The position numbers and the translations under genes were made by a program. Of a stretch of DNA of 23,846 bases, positions 7,808 through 16,326 are shown piece by piece. This DNA comes from Pseudomonas sp. SST3 (lineage in GTDB: Bacteria > Pseudomonadota > Gammaproteobacteria > Pseudomonadales > Pseudomonadaceae). A model generated the notes under the pieces. It did not search any database and was not told where the DNA came from. It saw only the letters and a list, made by a program, of their open reading frames with translations. The stretch lies in NCBI RefSeq assembly GCF_003325755.1, contig NZ_QORI02000035.1, positions 1-23,846 on the forward strand, written 5' to 3'. The stretch's first letter is position 1, and the number at the start of each line of letters is the position of its first letter.

Positions 7808-9958
7808 TCAATACTTGCCGTAATAGCCTTCTTTGAGGGCGTCGAACAAGTTGGCGGCGGAATTGACCTCGCCGTCGTATTCGACTTCTTCGTTGCCTTT
7901 CAACTCGACCACGCTGCCATCTTCGAGAACGAAACGGTACAGCGTCTTTTCCAGGTCGCCCTCCTTGACCAGCACACCCTGGAATGCCGCCGGGTTGAAG
8001 CGGAACGTGGTGCAACCCTTCAGGCCCTGGCGCCAGGCGTAGCGGTAAATGTCCTTGAACGCCTCGAACGGGTAGTCGGTAGGCACGTTGGCGGTCTTGG
8101 AAATCGACGAGTCGACCCATTTCTGCGCCGCCGCCTGGATGTCGACGTGCTGCGTCGGGGTGATGTCGTCAGCGGTGATGAAATAGTCCGGCAGCTGTTG
8201 TGACGGGTCAGTGGAGCCTGGCTGCGCCTTGGAATTGATCAGGGTGCGGTAGGCCAGCAACTCGTAACTGAAGACTTCGATCTTTTCCTTGGCCTTGCGC
8301 CCGGCGCGGATCAGGTTGCGCGAGTAATGATGGGCGAAGCTCGGCTCGATACCGTTGGAGGCGTTGTTGGCCAGGCTCAGGCTGATGGTGCCGGTGGGTG
8401 CGATGGAGCTGTGATGCGTGAAGCGCGCGCCCTGCTCGGCCAACTGCTCGATCAGTTCGGGGGCATACTCGGCGATCCGCTGCATGTAGCGCGAGTATTT
8501 GGCGTGCAGCACACGGCCCGGCACCTGATCGCCGATCTTGTAGCCGTCCTTCTTCATCTCCGGACGCTTGCGCAGCATCTCGGCGGTGACCTCGAAGGTT
8601 TCGGCCAGTAGCGGCGCCGGTCCCTTTTCCTTGGAGAGTTCGAGCGCGGCTTCCCAGCCGACCAATGCCATTTCACGGGCGACTTCTTCGGTGAACACGC
8701 AAGCTTCCGGGCTGCCGTAGCGCAACTTGAGCAGGGTCAGGGTCGAGCCGAGGCCGAGAAAGCCCATGCCGTGGCGGCGCTTGCTTTCGATCTCGTGGCG
8801 CTGCTCTGGCAGAGGCAGGCCGTTGATCTCCACCACGTTGTCGAGCATGCGGGTGAAGACCCGCACCACCTCGCGGTAGGTGTCCCAGTCGAAGCGGGCG
8901 TCGACGCCGAACGGATCGATCACGAAATGGGTCAGGTTGATCGAGCCCAGCAGGCAGGAGCCGTAGGCTGGCAGCGGCTGCTCGCCGCAGGGGTTGGTTG
9001 CGCGAATCGCTTCGCACCACCAGTTGTTGTTCAGCTGGTTGACCCGGTCGATGAGGATGAAGCCCGGTTCGGCGTAGTCGTAGGTGGACACCATGATCAT
9101 GTCCCATAGGTGCCGCGCCTTGACCCGGCCATAGATCTTGCAGGCCACCAGACCGTCTTCACGAACGATGTAACCGTCGTGGGTCGGCCACTCGCGCCAG
9201 ACCACCTGCTCCGGATCGTCGAGGTCGAGCTCGGCCTTTTCCTTCAGGTGCAGCGGGAAAATCAGCGGCCAGTCGGCGTCGCTTTCCACCGCCTGCATGA
9301 ACTCGTCGGTGATCAGCAAGCTCAGGTTGAACTGGCGCAGCCGGCCGTCCTCGCGCTTGGCGCGGATGAATTCGCGCACGTCGGGATGGCCAACATCGAA
9401 GGTGCCCATCTGTGCGCCGCGGCGACCGCCCGCGGAGCTGACGGTGAAGCACATCTTGTCGAAGATATCCATGAACGACAGCGGCCCGCTGGTATGCGCG
9501 CCGGCGCCCGAAACGAAGGAGCCGCGCGGGCGCAGGGTGCTGAACTCGTAGCCGATGCCACAGCCGGCTTTCAGCGTCAGCCCGGCCTCGTGGACCTTGC
9601 CGAGGATGTCGTCCATCGAATCGCTGATGGTGCCCGAGACGGTGCAGTTGATCGTCGAGGTAGCTGGCTTGTAGTCCTGCGCCCCGGCGTTGGAAATGAT
9701 CCGCCCGGCCGGAATCGCGCCATTGCGCAGCGCCCAGAGGAAGCGTTCATACCAGTGCTGGCGTTGCTTCAACGGTTCGACATCCGCAAGTGCCCGCGCG
9801 ACCCGCTGCCATGTCGCATCGACGCTGTCGTCGATGGGCGCGCCGTCCTTACTGGTCAGACGATATTTCTGTGCCCAGATGTCTTCGGAGGCCGCCTGCA
9901 AGGCGATGCTGGAGGTGGTTCTGGTCTCTGCCGCGATGGGCCCGTCCGTCTTCGCCAT
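7808..9958 (-). CDS. nrdJa: Class II (B12-dependent) ribonucleotide reductase, catalytic component
   Basis: This 716-residue NrdJa reduces ribonucleotides to deoxyribonucleotides using adenosylcobalamin and does not depend on oxygen. The 10-stranded barrel motifs are clear: TSTINCTVSG (Cys105), a glycine-rich KAGCGIGYEFS, SSAGGRRGAQMGTFDVGHPD, and the active-site NPCGEQPL with thiyl Cys324 and Glu326. Cys335 in GSCLLGS sits 11 residues after Cys324, the spacing I recall for the redox-active Cys of the Thermotoga enzyme, with Cys105 as its partner. APTGTISL (substrate phosphate binding) and KGCTTFRFN follow. The C-terminal redox tail is missing and is supplied by NrdJb. The ATG follows GAGGA at a 10-nt spacing. 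I see no cobalamin riboswitch or NrdR-box pair upstream. Confidence 0.95.
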   Translation of the reverse strand: MAKTDGPIAAETRTTSSIALQAASEDIWAQKYRLTSKDGAPIDDSVDATWQRVARALADVEPLKQRQHWYERFLWALRNGAIPAGRIISNAGAQDYKPATSTINCTVSGTISDSMDDILGKVHEAGLTLKAGCGIGYEFSTLRPRGSFVSGAGAHTSGPLSFMDIFDKMCFTVSSAGGRRGAQMGTFDVGHPDVREFIRAKREDGRLRQFNLSLLITDEFMQAVESDADWPLIFPLHLKEKAELDLDDPEQVVWREWPTHDGYIVREDGLVACKIYGRVKARHLWDMIMVSTYDYAEPGFILIDRVNQLNNNWWCEAIRATNPCGEQPLPAYGSCLLGSINLTHFVIDPFGVDARFDWDTYREVVRVFTRMLDNVVEINGLPLPEQRHEIESKRRHGMGFLGLGSTLTLLKLRYGSPEACVFTEEVAREMALVGWEAALELSKEKGPAPLLAETFEVTAEMLRKRPEMKKDGYKIGDQVPGRVLHAKYSRYMQRIAEYAPELIEQLAEQGARFTHHSSIAPTGTISLSLANNASNGIEPSFAHHYSRNLIRAGRKAKEKIEVFSYELLAYRTLINSKAQPGSTDPSQQLPDYFITADDITPTQHVDIQAAAQKWVDSSISKTANVPTDYPFEAFKDIYRYAWRQGLKGCTTFRFNPAAFQGVLVKEGDLEKTLYRFVLEDGSVVELKGNEEVEYDGEVNSAANLFDALKEGYYGKY

Positions 9959-10154
9959 GCGCTGCGCATCCTCGTGTCGATGGATAAAAACGAAGCACGA
10001 AGCTTATGCCAGGTGACGGCAAAGAACACCTGATTCGAGTCAATTCGATTGATGAGTGATCCGTTGCGGATCGACGGCTATTGAGTTCAGCGAAGAGCGG
10101 CGCCAGGTATGGGCCGGTTCACCGCTATGCACTCATTCGGCCTGCGGCGGAGCG
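9959..10154 (-). promoter_or_regulatory. nrdJ upstream region with two dyads
   Basis: The gap between nrdJa and the znuA stop holds CAGGTG/CACCTG across 11 nt (10010-10032) and GATCCG-TTG-CGGATC (10058-10072). The second could also be the znuA transcript end, although no T-run follows it. A near-repeat ATTCGAGTCA/ATTCGATTGA lies between them. No NrdR or FNR/Anr consensus is recognisable. The exact nrdJ promoter cannot be placed. Confidence 0.35.
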
Positions 10155-11138
10155 CTAAAGCGACTCCAGACACTCGGCCAGGGATGTACCAAGGTTCTCG
10201 ATCAGATCCTCGTATCCGGACGCATTGGCCTCGATCCCGTGACCCATGGCGTCCAGCTCGGCCACCCGCACCGGCAGTCCGCGGACCAGACTGCCAGCCA
10301 GGCGTGGACGGGTGGGAGGCTCGTGGAACACACAGCTCGGCCCCGCCTGCTCCAGACGCTGACGCATCTCCGCCACGTGACGTGCGCCGGGCTGGGCCTC
10401 ACCGCCGGCACTGAACACTCCGGTGTGCTCGAGGCCATAGGCGGCTTCGAAATAGTCATAGGCTTCATGGAAGACAAAAAACGGCTTGCTGCGGGTGTTC
10501 TTCAGCCGTGCCTGCAGGCCTTGATCGAGTGCATCCAGACGCTGCTTGAACGCCTCGAGATTCGCTTGGTAGCGCAGCGCGTTGGCCGGATCGATCGCGG
10601 CCAGTTCAGCAGTCATGCGCGTGGCAATGACCAACGCATTGGCTGGCAGCAACCAGAGGTGTGCATCGAGACTGCCTGGGCGATGCGCATGGTCGTGTTC
10701 GTCGTGCGCCGCTGCGTGCTCGTCATGACCCTCATGCTCATCATGCGCCAGTTCGTCGTGCTCGGCGTGTCCCGGATGGGATTCGGCATGTTCGTCACCG
10801 AAGTGGCGCAGGGTCAAACCCGGCAGCGACTGTACGGCCACGCTCGGGCCCTTGCGGTCCTTCAGCACCGGATCAAGAAAGCCCTCCATGTCCGGGCCGA
10901 CCCAATAGAACAGGTCGGCGCTGCGGATGTGCCGTACGTCGGATGGCCGCAGGGCGTAATGATGGGCAGAGGCGCCCGCCGGGAGCAGCACCTGCGGCTC
11001 ACCGACACCGTCCTGAATGGCCGCAGCGATCAGCTGCAGAGGTTTGATACTGGTGAGCAGATCCACCTCAGCGCGGACCGGGGCACTGCCGAGGAGGGCG
11101 ATGGTCACAAGCAACGGCAACGAAAAAAGACGGAACAC
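10155..11138 (-). CDS. znuA: Zinc ABC transporter, periplasmic zinc-binding protein
   Basis: This is a cluster A-I (ZnuA) solute-binding protein that captures Zn2+ in the periplasm for ZnuBC. A GTG start at 11138 gives 327 residues, with a clean signal peptide of 23 residues ending SAPVRA before EVDLL. An ATG at 11171 would add 11 residues but lies inside the probable Zur box and -10 element. Metal ligands are visible: His in the AHHYALRPSD block, His in DAHLWLLP, His in FFVFHEAYDYF, and the C-terminal Asp in LDAMG. Between the first two lies a long loop of His, Asp and Glu (about 15 His within roughly 45 residues), typical of ZnuA and thought to buffer or sense zinc. The gene is divergent from zur-znuC-znuB. 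Confidence 0.93.
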   Translation of the reverse strand: MFRLFSLPLLVTIALLGSAPVRAEVDLLTSIKPLQLIAAAIQDGVGEPQVLLPAGASAHHYALRPSDVRHIRSADLFYWVGPDMEGFLDPVLKDRKGPSVAVQSLPGLTLRHFGDEHAESHPGHAEHDELAHDEHEGHDEHAAAHDEHDHAHRPGSLDAHLWLLPANALVIATRMTAELAAIDPANALRYQANLEAFKQRLDALDQGLQARLKNTRSKPFFVFHEAYDYFEAAYGLEHTGVFSAGGEAQPGARHVAEMRQRLEQAGPSCVFHEPPTRPRLAGSLVRGLPVRVAELDAMGHGIEANASGYEDLIENLGTSLAECLESL

Positions 11139-11164
11139 AGGCAACACTCGACTGGACTGAATGG

Positions 11165-11177
11165 GTAACATAATAAC
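11165..11177. promoter_or_regulatory. Zur-box-like operator shared by znuA and zur
   Basis: Read on the minus strand the site is GTTATTATGTTAC. It matches the gammaproteobacterial Zur core as I recall it (GTTATAnTATAAC) at about 10 of 13 positions and is an imperfect dyad. CATAAT on the plus strand (11169-11174) and TATTAT on the minus strand (11170-11175) are -10-like for zur and znuA, so both divergent promoters share one site. Each would leave a leader of about 25 nt to the zur ATG (11204) and the znuA GTG (11138). -35 elements are weak. Confidence 0.6.
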
Positions 11178-11203
11178 GTCTCTCAGCCACCTCGTCTCCG
11201 TCC

Positions 11204-11689
11204 ATGCCCAAGACTCCACTGGCCTACACCACTCATGATCACGACCACTGCGTCAGCAACGCGCTGGCCGAGGCCGATACGCTCTGCGAGCGCTCCGGCG
11301 TACGCCTGACCGCCTTGCGCAAGCGCGTACTGGAACTGGTCTGGCAAAGCCACAAGCCGCTCGGTGCCTACGACATTCTCGCCGAGCTCAGCGCCCAGGA
11401 CAGTCGCCGCGCCGCGCCGCCGACGGTCTATCGCGCGCTGGATTTCCTTCTGGAGAACGGTCTGGTGCACCGCATCGCATCGCTCAATGCCTTCATCGGC
11501 TGCAACCATCCCGAGCACCCGCATCAGGGCCAGTTTCTGATCTGTCGCAACTGTCACACGGCCATCGAACTGGAACAACCGAGCATCAGCGAAGCCATCA
11601 ATCAGGCGGCACGCACCGTTGATTTCAACGTTGAAGGCCAGACGGTGGAAGTGGTCGGCCTCTGCGCCCCGTGCCGGAGCGCGGCATGA
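11204..11689 (+). CDS. zur: Zinc uptake regulator Zur (Fur family)
   Basis: This 161-residue Fur-family repressor binds DNA when zinc-loaded and shuts off zinc import. The N-terminal winged helix contains [25 protein letters not shown] and the recognition segment [20 protein letters not shown] (about 72-91). The dimer domain has the structural zinc site: CRNC (Cys114, Cys117) and CAPC (Cys154, Cys157). Further ligands probably include Cys100, His102 and His107 in [11 protein letters not shown]. These match Zur rather than Fur. An N-terminal HDHDHC (residues 11-16) precedes the DNA-binding domain. It is the first gene of zur-znuC-znuB, overlaps znuC by 4 bp (ATGA) and is probably autoregulated through the shared Zur box. 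Confidence 0.94.
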   Translation: MPKTPLAYTTHDHDHCVSNALAEADTLCERSGVRLTALRKRVLELVWQSHKPLGAYDILAELSAQDSRRAAPPTVYRALDFLLENGLVHRIASLNAFIGCNHPEHPHQGQFLICRNCHTAIELEQPSISEAINQAARTVDFNVEGQTVEVVGLCAPCRSAA

Positions 11690-12456
11690 GCGAGGCGCTG
11701 ATCCGCCTGGATGACATCCATGTGCGCTTCGCCAAGCAGGCAGTACTCGAAGGTGCTCAGCTGCAAGTTCATCGCGGAGAAATCGTCACGTTGATCGGCC
11801 CGAATGGCGCCGGCAAGACCACCCTGGTGCGTGCCGTACTCGGTTTGCTCAAGCCCGACAGTGGCTCGGTCTGGCGCAAGCCCAAGCTGCGCGTCGGCTA
11901 TATGCCGCAAAAGCTCCACGTCGATCCGACGCTCCCGCTCACGGTATTGCGCTTTCTGCGCCTGGTGCCGGGCGTCGATCGCACCCGAGCGCTGGCTGCG
12001 CTGGGAGAAGTCGGCGCCGAGCAAGTGATCGACAGCCCTTTGCAGTCGGTCTCAGGGGGCGAGATGCAACGCGTGCTGCTGGCCCGCGCGCTGCTGCGCG
12101 AGCCGGAACTACTGGTGCTCGACGAGCCAGTGCAAGGCGTCGATGTGGCCGGACAGGCTGAACTCTACCGGTTGATCGGCCGGCTGCGCGAGCGTTACGG
12201 CTGCGGTGTGCTGATGGTTTCCCATGACCTGCATCTGGTGATGAGTGCCACCGACCAGGTGGTCTGCCTGAACCGCCACGTCTGCTGCTCCGGCCACCCC
12301 GAACAGGTCAGCACCGACCCGGCCTTCATCGAGCTGTTCGGCCAGGACGCGCGCAGCCTCGCCGTCTATCACCATCAGCACGACCATAGCCATGACCTGC
12401 ACGGCGGTGTGGTCACCGGTAAACCCCACGTCCACGGCCCGAATTGCAAGCATTGA
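11686..12456 (+). CDS. znuC: Zinc ABC transporter, ATP-binding protein
   Basis: This 256-residue ATPase powers zinc import through ZnuB. Walker A is GPNGAGKTT (38-46), the signature is VSGGEMQRV (122-130), Walker B is ELLVLDEP (141-148) and the switch His is in VSHD (His180). Beyond the ATPase core is a C-terminal tail rich in His ([14 protein letters not shown] at about 228-241, then [11 protein letters not shown] to the end), which could bind zinc in the cytoplasm. The ATG at 11686 overlaps the zur stop as ATGA. A GTG at 11671 would add five residues and is less likely. The gene is translationally coupled with zur, and znuB starts 5 bp after its stop. Confidence 0.95.
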   Translation: MSEALIRLDDIHVRFAKQAVLEGAQLQVHRGEIVTLIGPNGAGKTTLVRAVLGLLKPDSGSVWRKPKLRVGYMPQKLHVDPTLPLTVLRFLRLVPGVDRTRALAALGEVGAEQVIDSPLQSVSGGEMQRVLLARALLREPELLVLDEPVQGVDVAGQAELYRLIGRLRERYGCGVLMVSHDLHLVMSATDQVVCLNRHVCCSGHPEQVSTDPAFIELFGQDARSLAVYHHQHDHSHDLHGGVVTGKPHVHGPNCKH

Positions 12457-12461
12457 TCGAT

Positions 12462-13247
12462 ATGCCCGACTTTTTATTGAACGCCCTGCTCGCCGGCCTT
12501 GCGCTGGCGCTGGTAGCCGGCCCGCTCGGCTCCTTCGTGGTCTGGCGGCGCATGGCCTATTTCGGCGACACCCTTTCCCATTCTGCGCTGCTCGGCGTGG
12601 CGCTGGGGTTGATGCTGGAGGTCAATCTGACCCTGGCGGTGATCGTCTGCTGCGTGCTGCTGGCGGTGTTGCTGGTGACCTTGCAGCAGCGACAGCCCCT
12701 GGCCTCGGACACCCTGCTGGGCATTCTCGCGCACAGCACACTGTCGCTGGGCCTGGTATCGCTGAGTTTCATGCAGGACGTGCGCATCGACCTGATGGGC
12801 TACCTATTCGGCGACCTGCTGGCGGTGAGCCCGAACGACCTGGCCTGGATCGTGGGCGGCAGCGCGCTGGTGCTGCTGGCGCTGATCCCGCTGTGGCGGC
12901 CATTGCTGGCGGTGACCGTGCATGAGGAACTGGCGAAAGTGGAAGGTCTTCCGGTCGCGGCCATCCGACTGGCGCTCATGCTGCTGATCGCCATGGTGAT
13001 CGCCGTGGCCATGAAGATTGTCGGCGTCCTGCTGATCACGTCGTTACTGATCATTCCCGCGGCAGCAGCGCAGCGTCACGCACGGACGCCAGAACAGATG
13101 GCCCTCGGTGCCAGCCTGCTGGGCCTTCTGGCGGTCTGCATGGGGCTGTCGCTGTCGTGGTTCGAAGACACCCCGGCCGGACCATCGATCGTCGTTTCGG
13201 CCGCCACGCTGTTTCTCCTAAGCTTCGCCTGGCGGCGCAGGGCCTGA
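12462..13247 (+). CDS. znuB: Zinc ABC transporter, permease
   Basis: This 261-residue inner-membrane permease of the ABC-3 family forms the zinc channel with ZnuC. The N-terminus is MPDFLLNALLAGLALALVAG. It is followed by the family landmark GSFVVWRRMAYFGDTLSHSALLGVALG and about eight membrane helices. A later conserved stretch VHEELAKVEGLPV is the cytoplasmic coupling region, and KIVGVLLITSLLIIPAAAA is the typical penultimate helix. The ATG at 12462 was chosen; an in-frame TTG at 12453 overlapping the znuC stop is an alternative. It is the last clear gene of the zur operon, although the YgjP-type gene begins only 3 bp downstream and may be co-transcribed. Confidence 0.95.
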   Translation: MPDFLLNALLAGLALALVAGPLGSFVVWRRMAYFGDTLSHSALLGVALGLMLEVNLTLAVIVCCVLLAVLLVTLQQRQPLASDTLLGILAHSTLSLGLVSLSFMQDVRIDLMGYLFGDLLAVSPNDLAWIVGGSALVLLALIPLWRPLLAVTVHEELAKVEGLPVAAIRLALMLLIAMVIAVAMKIVGVLLITSLLIIPAAAAQRHARTPEQMALGASLLGLLAVCMGLSLSWFEDTPAGPSIVVSAATLFLLSFAWRRRA

Positions 13248-13250
13248 ACC

Positions 13251-13748
13251 ATGACGGCATTGAAGTACCTGCGCGGTTACCCCGAGTCATTGCAACAGCA
13301 GGTTCGCCAGCTGATCGACGAGCAAAGGCTGGGCGACTACCTCGAACGCCGCTATCCGCAACGCCATCAGGTGCAGAGCGACAAAGCGCTGTATGGCTAT
13401 GTACAGCAGCTACGCCAGCAGCATCTGAAAAGCGCGCCGAGCATCGACAAGGTGCTCTACGACAGTCGCTTAGACCTCACGCACCGCGCGCTCGGCCTGC
13501 ACACTGCGGTGTCCCGCGTGCAAGGCGGCAAGCTCAAGGCCAAGAAGGAGATTCGTGTCGCCGCGCTATTCAAGGAGGCGGCGCCGGAATTCCTGCAGAT
13601 GATCGTGGTACATGAACTGGCGCACCTGCGCGAGAGCGATCACAACCGCGCGTTCTACAAGCTCTGCGAATACATGCTGCCCGGCTATGCACAGATCGAG
13701 TTCGACTTGCGTTGCTACCTGCATTGGCGCGAGCTAAAAAACGCCTGA
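13251..13748 (+). CDS. YgjP/SprT-like metal-dependent hydrolase (HExxH)
   Basis: This 165-residue protein has the zinc-peptidase signature HELAH (His121, Glu122, His125) followed by LRESDHNRAFY, where His131 is the likely third ligand. That layout and the trailing KLCEYMLPGY match the YgjP-like family (M48/DUF45-related). The N-terminal 60 residues are charged and probably helical. There is no signal peptide and no membrane segment, so it is cytoplasmic. The physiological substrate is not clear. It starts 3 bp after znuB on the same strand, so zinc-controlled co-expression is possible. If so, a metalloenzyme would be made under zinc shortage, which invites testing. A REP-like repeat follows the gene. 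Confidence 0.85.
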   Translation: MTALKYLRGYPESLQQQVRQLIDEQRLGDYLERRYPQRHQVQSDKALYGYVQQLRQQHLKSAPSIDKVLYDSRLDLTHRALGLHTAVSRVQGGKLKAKKEIRVAALFKEAAPEFLQMIVVHELAHLRESDHNRAFYKLCEYMLPGYAQIEFDLRCYLHWRELKNA

Positions 13749-13802
13749 CAGCCGCGCCAAAAACAACAGCTTCGCTCCGGCAAGACCTGCAAAAGATTAA
13801 AA

Positions 13803-13884
13803 GCTTCGCCCCGAGGGCGGGCCTCCCACGAAAAGCAGCCGGTATACACCGAACTCTGGAGGGAGGCCGCCTCGGAGCGACTGC
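13803..13884. repeat. REP-like inverted pair, copy 1
   Basis: The left arm begins TTCGCCCCGAGG and ends GGGCCTCCCACG (13805-13830). The right arm (13861-13880) is its imperfect inverse, GGGAGGCC then CTCGGAGCGAC. It lies between the convergent YgjP-type gene and katE. The left arm differs at one of 26 positions from the inverse of the right arm of the pair at 18989-19064, so both belong to one repeat family. It may also serve as a transcript end or a mRNA-stabilising hairpin. The rest of the 13749-13918 gap shows no gene. Confidence 0.75.
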
Positions 13885-13918
13885 AGGCTGTAGGCCTGCC
13901 CGAACGCCCGATGGATGC

Positions 13919-16063
13919 TTACGCTGGCACTTGCTCCGCCGCCGCCTCACGCGCCCATACCCGGTGTTGCGCCAAGGCCTGAGCAAACGCTGTGAACACC
14001 CTGCCGACATCGGCATCATCACCGCTTACCAAGCCGGCATCTTCCGGCAGGTTGAGCGCCGTGAGCAGTTGCCGGGCATCACCCAGTACCGCAATGGGCT
14101 TGAGGTGCTTGTAGGCCTCCAGCAGGTAGTGCTTGGCCACGCCGGACTTGGCCATGGCCTGCACACTCTGCGCACCACCAGGAACGAATACCGCATCGAA
14201 AGCGATCGAAGGCATGCCATCCATCGCCGCGTCAGGGCTCAGCGTCTTTCCATCAGCGGTTTTCACCGGGGCTGGCGATGGGCCGATCAGTTTGGCCAGT
14301 GCGCCTTCATCGGCGAGCTTCTGCTTGAACGCATCGATTGCATCGCTGTCGACGCCGTTGGCGATGAGAATCGCCACCTTGCGCGACTTAATATTGCCGG
14401 ACAGGTGATTGACCAGGCTCAGCGCCGGCGAGCTGGCCGGTGTCGGCTGCTTGATGCTCACGGTTGGCGCCGTTGGCGGCGTTACCCCAATGTTCTCGGC
14501 GACCCGACGCGCCAGCTCCATATCGATGTTGGCGAGAATCTCGTTGACCTGGCGCTCACGGATGAACACCCGCTCGACCTTGCCCAACTCGAAGCTGTAG
14601 GCGCCGATGATGTGCTCTTTCTCCGGCGTGCTCATGCTGTTCCAGAACAACGTAGCCTGAGAGAAGTGGTCGCCAAAAGACGGGCTGCGCACCCGCACCT
14701 TGTGCCCTTCCATGCGCTCCGGGTAGCTCTCGAAGCCGCCACCGCTGGCGGCAGGTGGTGTTTCCTTCGGCCAGCCGCTGTCGATGGAGTTGGGCTCGTA
14801 GTTGGCGCGCCCCTTGTTGATGGTTTGCCGATGAAAGGCATCGCGCTGGTTGTTGTGGACCGGCGCAAGGGAACGGTTGATCGGAATCTCGTGGAAGTTC
14901 GGCCCACCGAGGCGCAGCAGTTGGGTGTCGGTGTAGGAAAACAGCCGGCCCTGCAGCAGCGGATCATTGGTGAAGTCGATACCGGGCACGATATGGCCGA
15001 CGTGGAACGCCGCCTGCTCGGTCTCGGCAAAGAAGTTATCCGGGTTGCGATTGAGCGTCATCTTGCCGAGCTTCTGCACCGGCACCAGCTCTTCGGGGAT
15101 GATCTTGGTCGGGTCTAGCAGGTCGAAGTCGAACTTGTGCTCGTCGGCCTCTTCCACCACCTGCACGCCCAGCTCCCACTCGAAATAGTCGCCCATTTCG
15201 ATGGACTCCCACATGTCACGGCGGTTGAAGTCCGGGTCCTTACCGGCGAGCTTGAGCGTCTCGTCCCACACCAGCGAGAACGCGCCGGCCACCGGCTTCC
15301 AGTGGAATTTGACGAAACGGCTGACTCCTTCGGCGTTGATCAGGCGGAAGGTGTGCACGCCGAAGCCTTCCATTGCCCGAAAGCTGCGCGGAATGGCGCG
15401 GTCGGACATGGTCCAGAGCACCATGTGCGCCGACTCCGGCGTCAACGAGACGAAGTCCCAGAAGGTATCGTGCGCCGACTGCCCCTGGGGAATCTCGTTG
15501 TGCGGTTCGGGCTTCACCGCATGGACGAAGTCCGGGAACTTGATGGCGTCCTGAATGAAGAATACCGGCATGTTATTGCCGACCAGATCGAAGATGCCTT
15601 CGTCGGTGTAGAACTTGGTGGCGAAGCCGCGCACGTCGCGCACCGTATCGGCCGAGCCGCGTGAGCCCTGCACGGTGGAAAAACGCGCGAACACCGGAGT
15701 CTCCTTGCCCTTGCCAGCAAGGAACGAGGCCTTGGTCAGTGCGCTGTGATCGTCATAGCTGACGAACACGCCATGGGCCGCCGAGCCGCGGGCATGAACG
15801 ATGCGCTCGGGAATGCGCTCATGGTCGAAGTGGGTGAGCTTCTCACGCATGATGAAATCTTCGAGCAGCGAGGGGCCGCGCTCACCTGCCTTCAGGGTGT
15901 TCTGGTTGTCAGCGATCTTCACGCCCTGATTGGTGGTCAGCGCCTCGCCGGTAGCGTCGCTGCGGAGGGCCTCGAGTTGGTCGAGCTTGGCGCTGTGATT
16001 CTTGCGGTCGGCGGTGTCAGTACCGGCGAGTTCGCTGTGCTTTGAATCTTTTCTGTCCGTCAT
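13919..16063 (-). CDS. katE: Large-subunit catalase HPII type
   Basis: This 714-residue monofunctional heme catalase breaks hydrogen peroxide into water and oxygen. Key residues are visible: distal His90 in [11 protein letters not shown], Asn163 in [14 protein letters not shown], and the proximal heme ligand Tyr377 in RLFSYTDTQ. The His-to-Tyr distance of 287 residues equals the one I recall for E. coli HPII. A C-terminal domain of about 150 residues, beginning near [12 protein letters not shown] and containing [12 protein letters not shown], is the class I amidotransferase/DJ-1-like domain that marks large catalases. The ATG at 16063 ([14 protein letters not shown]) follows GAGG at a 7-nt spacing; an extension to 16135 lacks family resemblance. 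It is convergent with the YgjP-type gene and divergent from metN. Confidence 0.95.
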   Translation of the reverse strand: MTDRKDSKHSELAGTDTADRKNHSAKLDQLEALRSDATGEALTTNQGVKIADNQNTLKAGERGPSLLEDFIMREKLTHFDHERIPERIVHARGSAAHGVFVSYDDHSALTKASFLAGKGKETPVFARFSTVQGSRGSADTVRDVRGFATKFYTDEGIFDLVGNNMPVFFIQDAIKFPDFVHAVKPEPHNEIPQGQSAHDTFWDFVSLTPESAHMVLWTMSDRAIPRSFRAMEGFGVHTFRLINAEGVSRFVKFHWKPVAGAFSLVWDETLKLAGKDPDFNRRDMWESIEMGDYFEWELGVQVVEEADEHKFDFDLLDPTKIIPEELVPVQKLGKMTLNRNPDNFFAETEQAAFHVGHIVPGIDFTNDPLLQGRLFSYTDTQLLRLGGPNFHEIPINRSLAPVHNNQRDAFHRQTINKGRANYEPNSIDSGWPKETPPAASGGGFESYPERMEGHKVRVRSPSFGDHFSQATLFWNSMSTPEKEHIIGAYSFELGKVERVFIRERQVNEILANIDMELARRVAENIGVTPPTAPTVSIKQPTPASSPALSLVNHLSGNIKSRKVAILIANGVDSDAIDAFKQKLADEGALAKLIGPSPAPVKTADGKTLSPDAAMDGMPSIAFDAVFVPGGAQSVQAMAKSGVAKHYLLEAYKHLKPIAVLGDARQLLTALNLPEDAGLVSGDDADVGRVFTAFAQALAQHRVWAREAAAEQVPA

Positions 16064-16106
16064 GAGGAGCCTCGGCTTAGCGTTTAGCTGAACCGCGAAG
16101 GGATCT

Positions 16107-16121
16107 GGCCATTCAATGGCC
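16107..16121. promoter_or_regulatory. Palindrome upstream of katE
   Basis: GGCCATT-C-AATGGCC is a perfect 7-bp dyad around one base, ending 43 bp before the katE start. It may be an operator or a leader hairpin in the katE mRNA. I do not recognise it as a known regulator site. The surrounding 263-bp katE/metN gap has no gene. Confidence 0.35.
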
Positions 16122-16266
16122 GGATGCGTGATCAATTCACGGCGTACCGGTTAGTGACCCGATAAACCCTCACAAGGTTGCCGGTTGCAGCGATTTGCTT
16201 CGCCTATTGGCCCTATTGTTTATCCCAATGACCACACCCCAGCTGCGCCAGGTGGGCACAAACGCG

Positions 16267-16272
16267 TAGAAT
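16267..16272 (+). promoter_or_regulatory. Candidate -10 element (TAGAAT) for metNIQ
   Basis: TAGAAT followed by GC lies 54 bp before the metN GTG, the same hexamer and flank as upstream of the DUF2782 gene. No clear -35 is seen. I see no SAM riboswitch or MetJ-type repeats in the leader. Confidence 0.4.
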
Positions 16273-16326
16273 GCACGCCTTTCGCCGACTATCCAGGCAC
16301 AGACGACGCACCCACAAGGTTCGCCC

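Noticed and set aside
9110..10033. 307-residue plus-strand frame opposite nrdJa
   Set aside because: It is antisense to a well-conserved catalytic gene and lacks any recognisable motif or ribosome site.
10040..10065. Possible FNR/Anr box (TTGATGAGTGATCC) upstream of nrdJ
   Set aside because: Only the left half matches TTGAT; the right half lacks ATCAA, so it is not a credible site.
10056..11168. 370-residue plus-strand frame opposite znuA
   Set aside because: It is the complement of znuA; the run of Val, Met and Leu in the middle is just the mirror of the His-rich loop codons.
13712..15118. 468-residue plus-strand frame opposite katE
   Set aside because: It is antisense to katE, with no domain, and it begins inside the YgjP-type gene.
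16140..16326. Possible SAM riboswitch or Met repressor site upstream of metN
   Set aside because: No riboswitch-like fold or MetJ-type 8-bp repeats are visible; only a TAGAAT -10 candidate was kept.
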